Notes: a model not told the origin generated them from the sequence alone. Shown: positions 27,151-37,083, numbered from the stretch's first letter. The stretch is DNA of 64,000 nucleotides from Noviluteimonas gilva (GCF_009740395.1 NZ_WOXT01000005.1:186001-250000), one strand, 5' to 3'. A program made the numbers and translations.

Positions 27151-28306
27151 GGGCGCATTCGCGCTGATCGCCTTGCTGCTGTGGCTCTTCGCCACGGCGG
27201 CGAGTGCCGCCACGCCGCGCATCGGCGTGATGACGATGCAGCCCGGCGAAATCTTCTTCGAACGCTTCGGCCACAACGCGATCGTCGTCGACGATCCCGA
27301 TGCGCCCGCGCCGCTGTCCTACAACTTCGGCTTCTTCGATCCGGGCGAACCCGGCTTCATCGGCCGCTTCGTGCAGGGCGACATGCGTTACCTGCTCGCC
27401 GTGCTGCCGATGTCGGAGGACCTGACTTACTACCGCGAAGTGGGCCGCGGCGTATCGATCCAATGGCTCGACCTGCCACCCGCGCAGGCGACCGCGCTCG
27501 CCGATGCGCTCGCGCTCAACGCGCGCCCGGAAAACGCGCGCTACCGCTACGACTACTTCACCGACAACTGCTCCACGCGCGTGCGCGATGCGCTCGATCG
27601 CGCGATGGGCGGCGCCTTGCGCAAGCAGCTCGCCGTGCGTTCGGCGGGCGATACGTTCCGCAGCGAATCGGTGCGCCTGGCCTCGCCCGCGTCGTGGATG
27701 TGGCTCGGATTCGACATCGGCCTGGGCCCGTACGCGGACCGACCGCTCTCGCGCTGGGAAGACGCCTTCGTGCCGATGCGCCTGGCCGCGAGCCTGCGCG
27801 AGATGAAGAACAGCGAAGGGCGTCCGCTCGTACTCGCCGAAACGCAACTGCTGCCGCATCGCCTCCCGCCCGAACCGCCGGATGCGCAGCGTCGTTGGTG
27901 GCCGTGGTTGATCGCGGGCCTGCTGCTGGCGATCGGCCTGCGCTGGTTGATGACGCACAAGCCGCGCGTCCTCGGCGCCGTCGCGCTGCCCTTGTGGTCC
28001 GCGTGCGGCGCGCTCGGCCTGGTCATGGCCTTCCTCTGGTGCTGCACGGCGCACATCGCGGGTTGGGCGAACCACAACCTGTTGCTGTTCTCGCCGCTTT
28101 GCCTGTTGCTGCTCCCGGGCGCATGGGCGCTGCTGCGCGGGCGTGCGACGACGCGCTTCCACCAGTGGGTCCGCATCGCGATCGTCGCCGGCGGCGTGCT
28201 CGCCTGTTTCCTGCAATTGCCCGCGGGCGCGCAGTTCCAGGCCCCGTGGATCGCGCTGCTGCTGCCCATCCACGCCGCGCTGGCCTTTCCCGCCCGGCGC
28301 GCTTGA
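27137..28306 (+). CDS. DUF4105 family membrane protein
   Basis: The protein (about 389 aa) has a signal-like N-terminal helix, then a DUF4105 domain with FERFGHNAIVVDD, GFFDPGEPGFIGRF and the YDYFTDNCSTRVRDAL segment containing a conserved Asn-Cys, and four to five C-terminal membrane helices. The Asn-Cys-Ser/Thr-Thr and upstream His resemble the papain-like NlpC/lipid-acting fold, but the family has no proven function. The start at 27137 overlaps corC by 14 nt. Confidence 0.82.
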   Translation: MRTHKGAFALIALLLWLFATAASAATPRIGVMTMQPGEIFFERFGHNAIVVDDPDAPAPLSYNFGFFDPGEPGFIGRFVQGDMRYLLAVLPMSEDLTYYREVGRGVSIQWLDLPPAQATALADALALNARPENARYRYDYFTDNCSTRVRDALDRAMGGALRKQLAVRSAGDTFRSESVRLASPASWMWLGFDIGLGPYADRPLSRWEDAFVPMRLAASLREMKNSEGRPLVLAETQLLPHRLPPEPPDAQRRWWPWLIAGLLLAIGLRWLMTHKPRVLGAVALPLWSACGALGLVMAFLWCCTAHIAGWANHNLLLFSPLCLLLLPGAWALLRGRATTRFHQWVRIAIVAGGVLACFLQLPAGAQFQAPWIALLLPIHAALAFPARRA

Positions 28307-28320
28307 GGCAGCATGCGGGC

Positions 28321-29316
28321 ATGACCGCGCCCGCCACCATGCCTCCCTGCGTCATCAACTGCGCGACTTACGATCGCCACGGTCAGCGCCGCGACATCTC
28401 GCTCGATGAAATCAGCGACGTGCTGTCGGTCGACGACGGCAGCTTCGTCTGGGTCGGCCTGTACGAACCGGAAGACACGCTGCTCGAGAAACTGCAGGAA
28501 GAGTTCGGCCTGCACGAGCTCGCGGTCGAGGACGCGCTGCACGCGCACCAGCGCCCGAAGATCGAGGCCTACGGCAATTCGATCTTCGTCGCGGTCCACA
28601 CCGCGCAACTGGTCGACGACAAGATCCGCTTCGGCGAAACGCACGCCTTCCTCGGGCCGCGGTACCTGGTCACCGTGCGCCATGGCGCATCGCTGTCGTA
28701 CGCGCCGGTGCGCGCGCGCGTGGAGCGCGAACCCGAACTGCTCGCGCTCGGCCCCGCCTACGGGCTGTATGCGGTGCTCGACTTCGTCGTCGACAACTAC
28801 CAGCCCATCGTCGAAGGCTTCCGCGATTCGCTGTTCGCGCTGGAGCAGGACATCTTCGCCGAGACCTTCCGCCGCGACACGATCATCAAGCTCTACGAAC
28901 TCAAGCGCGAACTCACGCAACTGCGCCTGGCGGTCTCGCCGATGCAGGACATCCTCGCGCAACTCACCCGCATGCACGGCGCGCTGGTGCCCGACGAAGT
29001 GCGCCTGTACTTCCGCGACGTGCTCGACCACGCGATGCGCGTGAACGAATCCACCGACACCATGCGCGAGATGCTCACCGCCGCGATGAGCGTCAACCTC
29101 TCGCTGGTCACCGTGAACCAGGGCGAGGTGGTGAAGAAGCTCGCCGGCTGGGCCGCGCTGCTCGCCGCGCCGACGCTGATCGCCAGTTGGTACGGCATGA
29201 ACTTCGGCCACATGCCCGAACTGCACGGCCGCTGGAGCTACGCGATCCTGGTCGGCGTCGTCGGCGTGGTCGTGATCGCGCTGTACCGTTACCTGAAGAA
29301 AGTGCGCTGGCTGTAG
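28321..29316 (+). CDS. corA: Magnesium and cobalt transport protein CorA
   Basis: The 331-residue protein has a large cytoplasmic N-terminal domain and two C-terminal membrane helices, with the pore signature YGMNF between them. CorA forms a pentameric Mg2+ channel in the inner membrane. It lies 14 nt after the DUF4105 gene, so corC, DUF4105 and corA probably share a transcript. Confidence 0.94.
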   Translation: MTAPATMPPCVINCATYDRHGQRRDISLDEISDVLSVDDGSFVWVGLYEPEDTLLEKLQEEFGLHELAVEDALHAHQRPKIEAYGNSIFVAVHTAQLVDDKIRFGETHAFLGPRYLVTVRHGASLSYAPVRARVEREPELLALGPAYGLYAVLDFVVDNYQPIVEGFRDSLFALEQDIFAETFRRDTIIKLYELKRELTQLRLAVSPMQDILAQLTRMHGALVPDEVRLYFRDVLDHAMRVNESTDTMREMLTAAMSVNLSLVTVNQGEVVKKLAGWAALLAAPTLIASWYGMNFGHMPELHGRWSYAILVGVVGVVVIALYRYLKKVRWL

Positions 29317-29339
29317 GCCGCGCCGGGGAGAAGCACGCG

Positions 29340-31397
29340 ATGCGGAAGATGGCTTGGCTCGGCTGGGGCGCGCTCGCGCTGTTCGCAACGTTCTGCCTGG
29401 CGACGCTTGCGTTGTCGCGCGGCGAATCCGTCGGTGCGTTGTGGATCGTGTCGGCCGCGGTGTCGGTGTTCTTCATCGGCTATCGCTTCCACGCGCGCTA
29501 CATCGCGGAGAAGGCGCTCGGCATCGATCCCACGCGCGCGACGCCCGCATGGCGCCGCAACGATGGCCTGGACTACGTGCCGACGCAGAAGTCGGTGTTG
29601 TTCGGGCATCACTTCGCCGCGATCGCCGGCGCGGGTCCGCTCGTGGGCCCGGTCCTCGCCGCGCAAATGGGTTACTTGCCCGGCCTGTTGTGGATCCTGT
29701 TCGGCGTCGTGCTCGCCGGCGCGGTGCAGGACATGATGGTCCTGTTCCTTTCGGTGCGGCGCGACGGGCGTTCGCTCGGCGAGATGATCCGCACCGAACT
29801 CGGCGCCGCCGCGGGCGTCACCGCGATGATCGGCATCCTCGCGATCATGGTGATCCTGCTCGCGGTGCTCGGGCTCGTCGTGGTGAAAGCGCTCGGCGAA
29901 AGCCCGTGGGGCACGTTCACCGTGGCGATGACGATTCCGATCGCCTTGTTGATGGGCGCATGGCTGCGGTGGTTTCGCCCGGGGCGCATCCTCGAAGCTT
30001 CGATCATCGGCCTGGTGTTGCTGCTCGCGTCGATCTGGCTCGGCGGGCACGTGGCGGCGTCGCCGGAATGGGCGCCGGTGTTCACCTTCGACGGCAAGGC
30101 CCTGGCGTGGATGCTGATCGCCTACGGCTTCATCGCCGCGGTGTTGCCGGTGTGGATGCTGCTCGCACCGCGCGATTATCTCTCCACGTTCCTCAAGATC
30201 GGCACGGTCGTGTTGCTCGCCGTCGCGATCCTGGTCGCGATGCCCGAACTGAAGATGCCCGCGGTGACGCGCTTCGTCGACGGCACGGGCCCCGTGTTCG
30301 CCGGCGCCCTGTTCCCGTTCCTGTTCATCACCATCGCGTGCGGCGCGATCTCCGGCTTCCATGCGCTGATCGCTTCCGGCACCACGCCGAAGATGATTTC
30401 GAACGAACGCGAGATCCGCGCGATCGGTTACGGCGGCATGTTGATGGAAGCCTTCGTCGCTGTGATGGCGCTGGTGGCGGCCTGCGTGCTCGACCCGGCG
30501 GTGTATTTCGCGATGAACGCACCGGCCGCCGCGATCGGCACGACGGCCGAATCGGCCGCGCAGGCGATCGCGCAATGGGGCTTCGTCGTCACGCCGGACG
30601 TGCTGACGCAAACCGCGCGCGAGATCGGCGAAACGACCATCCTCTCGCGCACCGGTGGCGCACCGACGCTCGCCGTCGGCATGGCGCAACTCCTCCACGG
30701 CATCGCCGGCGGCACCGGGATGATGGCCTTCTGGTACCACTACGCGATCCTGTTCGAAGCCTTGTTCATCCTCACGACGATCGACGCGGGCACGCGCGTG
30801 GCGCGCTTCATGCTGCAGGATCTCGTCGGCCTGGCGGTGCCCTCGTTCAAGCGCACCGAGAGCTGGACCGCGAACCTGGTGTGTACCGCGCTCGCGGTCG
30901 CGGGCTGGGGTTGGTTCCTTTACCAGGGCGTCGTCGATCCGCTCGGCGGCATCAACACGCTGTGGCCGTTGTTCGGCATCGCGAACCAGATGCTCGCGGG
31001 CCTGGCGATGATCTTCGTGTGCGCCGTGCTGGTGAAGATGAAGCGCGAGCGGTTCCTGTGGGTCGCCGCGGTGCCGACGACGTGGTTGCTCGTCTGCACG
31101 CTGACCGCGGGCTGGCAAAAACTCTTCCACGCCGATCCGAAGATCGGTTTCCTCGCCAACGCGCGCCGTTTCGGCGACGCCCTGGCGCGTGGCGAGGTGC
31201 TCGCGCCGGCGAAGTCGCTCGACGAAATGCGCCGCGTGATCTTCAACTACCAGGTCGACGCGGCGTTGTGCGCGTTGTTCATGGGCGTGGTGGTGCTCAC
31301 GCTGGTGTTCGCGGTGCGCGCCGCCTTGCGTGCGCGTCGCAGCAGCACGCCGACCGCGATGGAGACGCCGCATGTGGCGCTCGACGCGACTCGTTGA
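29340..31397 (+). CDS. cstA: CstA family pyruvate/peptide transporter
   Basis: The 685-residue protein has about 16 to 18 membrane helices and the family segments VPTQKSVLFGHHFAAIAGAGPLVGP (key parts GHHF and AGAGP) and ISGFHALIASGTTPK. CstA/BtsT transporters take up pyruvate; CstA was first tied to peptide use in carbon starvation. GGGAG lies 9 nt upstream of the ATG at 29340. It is followed with overlap by the usual small partner ybdD. Confidence 0.93.
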   Translation: MRKMAWLGWGALALFATFCLATLALSRGESVGALWIVSAAVSVFFIGYRFHARYIAEKALGIDPTRATPAWRRNDGLDYVPTQKSVLFGHHFAAIAGAGPLVGPVLAAQMGYLPGLLWILFGVVLAGAVQDMMVLFLSVRRDGRSLGEMIRTELGAAAGVTAMIGILAIMVILLAVLGLVVVKALGESPWGTFTVAMTIPIALLMGAWLRWFRPGRILEASIIGLVLLLASIWLGGHVAASPEWAPVFTFDGKALAWMLIAYGFIAAVLPVWMLLAPRDYLSTFLKIGTVVLLAVAILVAMPELKMPAVTRFVDGTGPVFAGALFPFLFITIACGAISGFHALIASGTTPKMISNEREIRAIGYGGMLMEAFVAVMALVAACVLDPAVYFAMNAPAAAIGTTAESAAQAIAQWGFVVTPDVLTQTAREIGETTILSRTGGAPTLAVGMAQLLHGIAGGTGMMAFWYHYAILFEALFILTTIDAGTRVARFMLQDLVGLAVPSFKRTESWTANLVCTALAVAGWGWFLYQGVVDPLGGINTLWPLFGIANQMLAGLAMIFVCAVLVKMKRERFLWVAAVPTTWLLVCTLTAGWQKLFHADPKIGFLANARRFGDALARGEVLAPAKSLDEMRRVIFNYQVDAALCALFMGVVVLTLVFAVRAALRARRSSTPTAMETPHVALDATR

Positions 31398-31584
31398 GCA
31401 ATTGCGCGACGCGTGGTCGGCCGCGACCGCCACCGCGCGCCTGGCGATCGGGCTACCCGATTACGACGCGTACGTCGCGCACATGCGCGCGCAGCACCCT
31501 GATGCGACACCGATGACGCGCGAAGCCTTCGCGATCGAACGCATGCAGGCGCGTTACGGAAAAGGGCGTTCGCGCTGCTGTTGA
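31372..31584 (+). CDS. YbdD/YjiX family small protein
   Basis: The 70-residue protein has the family segments GLPDYDAYVAHMRAQHPD and ERMQARYG and ends in RCC. It overlaps the end of cstA by 26 nt and is the regular companion of CstA/BtsT transporters. A direct role in transport is likely but unproved. Confidence 0.92.
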   Translation: MWRSTRLVEQLRDAWSAATATARLAIGLPDYDAYVAHMRAQHPDATPMTREAFAIERMQARYGKGRSRCC

Positions 31585-31704
31585 CGTGAGCGTCGCGTGA
31601 AATTTTTCGCCGCGACAAGCGGCTGTCCGGTTTGGTCCAACCTCATCCGTTGAGTGTGTTGCGACGGGGAGACCTCCCCGACCAACAACCCAAGGGGTGG
31701 ACAC

Positions 31705-32598
31705 ATGGAACGGACTCGAAAGGCGTCTCGCACGACGCCGCTTCTCACAGCTTTGGTCGTCGCGGCACTCGCGACCGGCACGGCGTGGGCCTGCTACTGC
31801 TCGACCGGCACGATCATCGTCAAGAAGTTCTACGACAAGAACGCCAACGGCGTGCACGACGTCGGTGAAGTCCGCCTTGCGGGCTGGCCGATGACGCTCG
31901 GCTCCGCATCGCTCGGCACGCTCGGCGTGCTGCCGACCGACAGCTTCGGCTACGCGCAGTTCTCGAACATCCCGATCGGCACGGACTACATCGTGTCCGA
32001 AGCCACCCCGCTCGGCGGCAACTGGGTGCAGTCCGCGCCCGTCGATGCGCAGGGCCATCCGATCAACCCGCAGACCGGCATCGCCGTGCAAGTCGGCAAG
32101 ACGACGCAACTGACGTTCGGCAACTACTGCACCAAGCCGAGCGGCGGCAAGACGCCGGGGTACTGGCACAACAAGAACGGCCTGGCGACGTTGATGGACG
32201 GCGGCTCGCTCGCACCGGAGTTCGCGATCCTGTCGGCGCTCAATCTCGTCGGCGCGAGCGGCAGCGCATTCGATCCGACCAACCACCCGCAGTTCGCCAC
32301 GTGGCTGCTCGACAGCAACGCGACCAACATGGCGTGGAAGTTGTCGACGCACCTGGCGGCGATGCGGCTCAACGTCGAAGCGGGATTCGTCGACGGCACG
32401 CGCATCTACGCGCCCTTCGGTGGAACGATCAACGAGTTGATCGCGGTGGCGAACGCCTCGCTTGCCGACAGCCCGTACACGCCGTCGGGCCATCCCGATC
32501 GCGCGGAACAGGAAGTCCTGAAGAACTACCTCGATGCACTCAACAACGGTGCCGGCGTGGTCAATCCGACGCCGTGCGCGCGCGTGTTCGAGTACTGA
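31705..32598 (+). CDS. Secreted protein with one SdrD B-like repeat domain
   Basis: The 297-residue protein has a signal peptide ending near GTAWA, then directly CYCST and an SdrD B-like Ig fold (DKNANGVHDVGE is the calcium-loop segment, about residues 43-54). A C-terminal domain of about 160 residues begins after KTPGYWHNKNG and contains three short conserved-looking helices. AAGGGG upstream supports the ATG at 31705. SdrD B domains are structural repeats of surface proteins. I do not recognise the C-terminal domain and see no sorting signal, anchor or secretion partner nearby. Confidence 0.75.
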   Translation: MERTRKASRTTPLLTALVVAALATGTAWACYCSTGTIIVKKFYDKNANGVHDVGEVRLAGWPMTLGSASLGTLGVLPTDSFGYAQFSNIPIGTDYIVSEATPLGGNWVQSAPVDAQGHPINPQTGIAVQVGKTTQLTFGNYCTKPSGGKTPGYWHNKNGLATLMDGGSLAPEFAILSALNLVGASGSAFDPTNHPQFATWLLDSNATNMAWKLSTHLAAMRLNVEAGFVDGTRIYAPFGGTINELIAVANASLADSPYTPSGHPDRAEQEVLKNYLDALNNGAGVVNPTPCARVFEY

Positions 32599-32623
32599 AA
32601 GACGGTTTGAAGCGTCGCGCACG

Positions 32624-32812
32624 TCAGGTGCGCGACGCGATCGTCCCCCACGCCGCCGCCTTCCTTCGATCCTTGCCGCAACGCCGGTCGGCCTTGTCCG
32701 GCTCGAATCGGATCATCTCGCGGCGATCGTTCGACTTGCGCCGCTCGACGTTCTTCCGACGGTCCGGCCCGCGATACGCCTTGAACTCGCCCCCGTGGTC
32801 GATCTCGTACAT
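32624..32812 (-). CDS. 62-aa basic protein with repeated DRR motifs
   Basis: A short reading frame with a strong ribosome-binding site (GGGGAGGC just before the ATG at 32812). It is rich in Arg, Lys and Asp and repeats a short motif: PDRRK, VERRK, NDRRE, ADRR and KDRRK. I recall similar short proteins in Xanthomonadales but no assigned function. It has no membrane segment. The charge pattern would suit RNA or protein binding, which is a guess. Confidence 0.6.
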   Translation of the reverse strand: MYEIDHGGEFKAYRGPDRRKNVERRKSNDRREMIRFEPDKADRRCGKDRRKAAAWGTIASRT

Positions 32813-32870
32813 GCCGCCTCCCCTAGTCGGAGCGGCCACGCTCGTGTGGCCACCGTCGAGGCTGCGTGAA

Positions 32871-32900
32871 AACAAAAGGCCCCGCAACCGCGGGGCCTTT
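32871..32900 (-). terminator. Terminator of the S9 peptidase gene
   Basis: A perfect 11-bp stem AAAGGCCCCGC (32875-32885) with its complement at 32890-32900 and a 4-nt loop is followed on the minus strand by TGTTTT. It lies 20 nt past the peptidase stop; read on the plus strand it ends in TTT only. Confidence 0.85.
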
Positions 32901-32920
32901 GGTCGGTCGAATCGGCCGGA

Positions 32921-34987
32921 TTACTGGCCGATATGCTGCTTCAGCCACGCATTGACCGTGTCGTGCCAGAGCACGCTGTTCTGCGGCTTGAGCACCCAAT
33001 GGTTCTCGTCGGGGAAGTACAGGAACTTCGACTCGATCCCCTGGCGCTGCGCCGCGGTGAATGCGCCGATGCCCTGCTCCACCGGAATGCGGAAGTCCAA
33101 CTGGCCATGCACCACGAGGATCGGCTTCTTCCAATCCTTGACGTGGTTGACCGGATTGAAGCGCTCGTAGTTTTCCGGATGCTCGAACGGCGTGCCGCCG
33201 TTTTCCCATTCGCTGAACCACAGTTCTTCGGTCGCGTAACCCATCATGCGCTGGTCGAACACGCCGTCGTGCGACACCAGGCACTTCCACGGCGCATTCC
33301 AGTTGCCGGCGATCCAGTTGACCATGAAGCCGCCGTACGACGCGCCGAGCGCGCAGGCCTTCGAGCCGTCGAGGAAGTCGAACTGCTTGAGCGCCGCGTC
33401 CCAACCCTTCTGCAGGTCTTCGAGCGGGCGATCGCCCCAATGCTGGCTGATCGCGTCGGTGAAGGCCTGGCCGTAACCGGTCGAACCGTGGAAGTCGATC
33501 ATGACCACCGCGTAGCCCTGGCCGGCGTAGGTCTGCGGATTCCAGCGATAGCTCCAGCCGTTGCCGAAGCTGCCCTGCGGGCCGCCGTGGATCAGGAACG
33601 CGACCGGGTACTTCTTGCCCGGCTGGTAGTTCCAGGGCTTCACGACGTAACCGTGCACGGTCTCGTTGTTCCAGCCGGCGAACTTGAACTGCGTGGCTTC
33701 GCCGAACTTCACGTCGGGCACCATTTCGCCGGCGCTCTGCGTGATCGCACGCGGCGTCGCACCATCGGGCTGCGCGGCGAACAACTGATCGCCGGACTGC
33801 AACGAGTTGCGCGTGTAGACGAGCGTCGGGCCGGCGAGATCGACCGCGGTCACGGTGCCGTCCTTGATGATCGACGTGACTTCGCCGCTCGCGATGTCGA
33901 CGGAGAAGAGCGGGGCCTGGCCGAGTTCTTCGGCGGTGGTGTAGATGGACTTACCGTCTTCTGAAAGCAAAATACCGTTCGCGGAGGCGTCCCACTTCGA
34001 CGCGATCTCGCGGGTGCTACCTGTACCAGGATCCATCGCCATCAGCGCGAAGCGGTCGGCTTCGAAACCCGGGCGCTTCATCGCGCGGTAGTACAGCGTC
34101 TTGCCGTCGTTGGCGAACACCGGGTTGGTGTCCCACGCCTTGTTGGCGGCGGTGAGGTTCTTCGCGGCGCCCGTGCCGTCGGCGTTGACCATGTACAGGT
34201 CGAAGTTGGTCGACCACGGTTCGACGTTGTCGGCCTTGCGCGCGGACAACACGAGCGACTTGCCGTCGGGCGACCACGCCATCTCGCTCGTGTCGCCGAA
34301 CGGACGCGACGGCACGTCGCCGATCACATCGCTGCCGACGAGCGTGGCCTGCGTGATCTTCGCGCCATCGGCGGCGAAGGGCGCGACGAACACGCGATTG
34401 AGCTTGCCTTCGTTCCAGGCATCCCAGTGGCGGATGAAGAGGCGGTCGAACACGACGCCCGAGGCCTTGCGCTCTTCGCGCTCCTTGCTGCGCGTGACGT
34501 TGCACTGCAGGTCGGCCTTGCAGTCGGCGAACACTTCCAGCGCGAGCGCGACGCGCTTGCCGTCGGGCGAAACGACGTAGCCGCCGACATCGACGGCCAG
34601 GTCCGTCAGCTGCACCGGCGTGCCACCGGCGACCGCGATCGAATACAGCTGCATCGAGCCGCCCTTCGCGCTGAGGAAGTACACGCGCGTGCCGTCGTCG
34701 GAGAAGGTCGCGGAGTTGACGCTCCAGCCTTCGGGCGTGAGGCGCACCGGCGGCGCGGCGTCGCGTGCGAACAGGTCTTCGATCCACAGCGACGTCGCGC
34801 TCTTGTTCGCCGCGAAATCCACGACGCGCTTGGCGAACACGACCTTGCGGCCGTCGGGCGACAACACGGGTGCGGACACGCGATCGAGCTTGGCGAGATC
34901 GCGCACTTCGAAGCCGCGCTCGGCGTGAGCGAGCGCGGGCAATGCGGCGAGCAACGCCAGCGCGAGGATGGAATGGACAGACTTCAT
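32921..34987 (-). CDS. Secreted S9 family prolyl-oligopeptidase-type peptidase
   Basis: The 688-residue protein has a signal peptide (about 1-22), an N-terminal beta-propeller built of WD-like TolB repeats (LSPDGRKVVF, ISPDGK-like segments) and a C-terminal alpha/beta-hydrolase domain. The catalytic triad is visible: Ser in GASYGGFM, Asp in HGQLDFRIPVEQ and His in PDENHWVL. It should cleave dipeptides or acylated residues from peptides in the periplasm or outside. The next gene on the same strand is an OPT peptide transporter and a POT symporter lies beyond, suggesting joint peptide use. Confidence 0.93.
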   Translation of the reverse strand: MKSVHSILALALLAALPALAHAERGFEVRDLAKLDRVSAPVLSPDGRKVVFAKRVVDFAANKSATSLWIEDLFARDAAPPVRLTPEGWSVNSATFSDDGTRVYFLSAKGGSMQLYSIAVAGGTPVQLTDLAVDVGGYVVSPDGKRVALALEVFADCKADLQCNVTRSKEREERKASGVVFDRLFIRHWDAWNEGKLNRVFVAPFAADGAKITQATLVGSDVIGDVPSRPFGDTSEMAWSPDGKSLVLSARKADNVEPWSTNFDLYMVNADGTGAAKNLTAANKAWDTNPVFANDGKTLYYRAMKRPGFEADRFALMAMDPGTGSTREIASKWDASANGILLSEDGKSIYTTAEELGQAPLFSVDIASGEVTSIIKDGTVTAVDLAGPTLVYTRNSLQSGDQLFAAQPDGATPRAITQSAGEMVPDVKFGEATQFKFAGWNNETVHGYVVKPWNYQPGKKYPVAFLIHGGPQGSFGNGWSYRWNPQTYAGQGYAVVMIDFHGSTGYGQAFTDAISQHWGDRPLEDLQKGWDAALKQFDFLDGSKACALGASYGGFMVNWIAGNWNAPWKCLVSHDGVFDQRMMGYATEELWFSEWENGGTPFEHPENYERFNPVNHVKDWKKPILVVHGQLDFRIPVEQGIGAFTAAQRQGIESKFLYFPDENHWVLKPQNSVLWHDTVNAWLKQHIGQ

Positions 34988-35004
34988 CTAAAAGACTCCG
35001 TGGA

Positions 35005-36954
35005 TCAGGTGTGTGCGTGCGAACGAATCGCGGTGCGGAACAGAAGCCAGGCGACGAACGCCAGCACAGCCAGGCCGATGAGCTGCGCGATGCCTTCGCC
35101 CGTGCGCAGCGTCTCGGGCAGCGCGAGGATGTCGCCACGGCTGCTCACGACGATCGGGACCGCGATCAGGATGCCCATCAGCGCTTCGCCGGTGATCAGG
35201 CCAGCCGAGAACAGGACGCCCGGGCGGTGGATGCGGTCGCGGCCTTCCTCGGTGTCGGCATGCATGTGCAGGCGCTTCTCGACGAACCACGACAGCAGGC
35301 CGCCGAGGAAAATCGGCACCATGAGTTCGAGCGGGAGGTAGATGCCGATCGCCGCGGCGAGCACGGGCACTCGGAAGTGCGAACCGCGCTTCTTCAGTAC
35401 CTCGTCGATCGCGATGATGATCGCGCCGATGACGCCGCCGGCGATGATCATGTTCCAGGGCAATTCGCCGCCGAACATGCCTTTGGCCACCGACGCCATC
35501 AGCGTGGCCTGCGGTGCGTTGAGCGAGTTGGGATGCTCCGGCGTCGCCGGGCCGATGCCGTAGGCCTGGGACAGCAGGTTCAGCACCGGGGCCATGATCA
35601 GCGCGCAGGAGAACGAGCCGATGCCGAGCATGAGCTGCTGCTTCCACGGCGTCGCGCCGACGATGTAGCCGGCCTTGAGATCCTGCAGGTTGTCGCCGCC
35701 GACCGCCGCCGCGCAGCAAACCACCGCGCCGATCATGATCGCGGCGACCGCGCCGATCTGGGAATCGCGACCGAGCAGCAGCATCAGCACGACCGATGCG
35801 AACAGGATCGTCGCGATCGTGATGCCCGACACCGGATTGTTCGAGGAACCGACCAGACCGGCAAGGTAGGCCGATACGGACACGAACAGGAAGCCGGCGA
35901 CGATCATGATCAGCGTCATCGGGATACTGACGCCCCAGTTCGACACGATCGCCTGGTACAGACCGAGCAGCGGCAGGACGAAGAGTACGAGCGCGACGAG
36001 CATCCACTTCATCGGCAGGTCGCGTTCGGTTTCCGCGACGATCGCACCGCTGCCCTTGCGGGCCGCGGCGATGCCGCTCTTGATGCCCGAGGCGAGCGAC
36101 TTGCGCAGCGAGAACAAGGTCCAGATGCCGCCGACCAGCATCGCGCCGACACCGAGGTAACGGATGCGCTCGCCGCGCAGGATCCCGGCGGTGTCGAAGG
36201 CGCTCTGGCCCGCGACGGCCGCGGCCATCGCCGGATCGCTTCCGAGGAAGAACGCGTGGTAGATCGGGATCGCGATGTTGTAGGACAGGATGCTGCCCGA
36301 CACGACCACGATGCCGATGTTGAGCCCGACGATGTAGCCCACGCCGAGCAGCGCCGGCGACAGGCCAGTGCCCATGTAGCCGAGGTACTTGCCGAAGAAG
36401 CCGGCGCCGGCCGCGTTGTCGGGAATCAGGCGCAGGCCGCTTTCGGCGAACAACTTCACGATGCCGCCGAGTGCGGCGGAAATGCCGAGGATCTTCAAAC
36501 CCGGGCCCGGGTTCTCGCCGGCCTTGAGCACTTCGGCCGCGGCCTTGCCCTCGGGGAACGGGAGCGGATCGTCGACGATCATCGAACGACGCAGGGGGAC
36601 CGAGAACAGCACGCCGAGCAGGCCGCCGAGGCCTGCGATCGCGAGCACCCACGAGTACCGGAAGTCATCCCAATAGCCCAGGATGATCAGCGCGGGAATG
36701 GTGAAGATCACACCGGCCGCGATCGACGAACCGGCGGACGCGCCGGTCTGCACGATGTTGTTCTCGAGGATCGTGCCGCCGCCGAGCAGGCGGAGCACGC
36801 CCATCGACACCACCGCCGCGGGAATCGCGGTCGCGATGGTCAGGCCGGCGAACAGGCCGAGGTAGGCGTTGGCCGCGGCCAGGATCATCGCCAGCACGAT
36901 GGCGAGCAAGACGGCGCGGAAGGTCAATTGCGGCACGGCCGCAGGCTGGTTCAT
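35005..36954 (-). CDS. Oligopeptide transporter, OPT family
   Basis: The 649-residue protein has about 15 membrane helices and begins LTFRAVLLAIVLAMILAAANAYLGL. Typical OPT segments are PFPEGKAAAEVLKAG and GGDNLQDLKAGYIVGATPW. Family members import oligopeptides or metal chelates by proton coupling. GGGGA supports the ATG at 36954. It ends 17 nt before the S9 peptidase gene, pointing to one transcript OPT-peptidase. Confidence 0.93.
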   Translation of the reverse strand: MNQPAAVPQLTFRAVLLAIVLAMILAAANAYLGLFAGLTIATAIPAAVVSMGVLRLLGGGTILENNIVQTGASAGSSIAAGVIFTIPALIILGYWDDFRYSWVLAIAGLGGLLGVLFSVPLRRSMIVDDPLPFPEGKAAAEVLKAGENPGPGLKILGISAALGGIVKLFAESGLRLIPDNAAGAGFFGKYLGYMGTGLSPALLGVGYIVGLNIGIVVVSGSILSYNIAIPIYHAFFLGSDPAMAAAVAGQSAFDTAGILRGERIRYLGVGAMLVGGIWTLFSLRKSLASGIKSGIAAARKGSGAIVAETERDLPMKWMLVALVLFVLPLLGLYQAIVSNWGVSIPMTLIMIVAGFLFVSVSAYLAGLVGSSNNPVSGITIATILFASVVLMLLLGRDSQIGAVAAIMIGAVVCCAAAVGGDNLQDLKAGYIVGATPWKQQLMLGIGSFSCALIMAPVLNLLSQAYGIGPATPEHPNSLNAPQATLMASVAKGMFGGELPWNMIIAGGVIGAIIIAIDEVLKKRGSHFRVPVLAAAIGIYLPLELMVPIFLGGLLSWFVEKRLHMHADTEEGRDRIHRPGVLFSAGLITGEALMGILIAVPIVVSSRGDILALPETLRTGEGIAQLIGLAVLAFVAWLLFRTAIRSHAHT

Positions 36955-37083
36955 CGGAAGTCCCCGGGGCCACGAAAACGCCGAAAGTAAGCGACGGGGC
37001 GCCAATCCGTCCAGCGCGACCGACTTGCGGGGCCCGCAGCCTATACTCGCCTCGCCTGTCCGGCCCCGGGGGGAGCCAGCGCG

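Noticed and set aside
27181-28320. A long upstream extension of the corA frame
   Set aside because: It overlaps the DUF4105 gene out of frame; corA starts normally at 28321.
29289-31433. A 714-codon open frame opposite cstA
   Set aside because: Same GC effect; the translated protein is His/Arg/Asp-rich and cstA on the other strand is certain.
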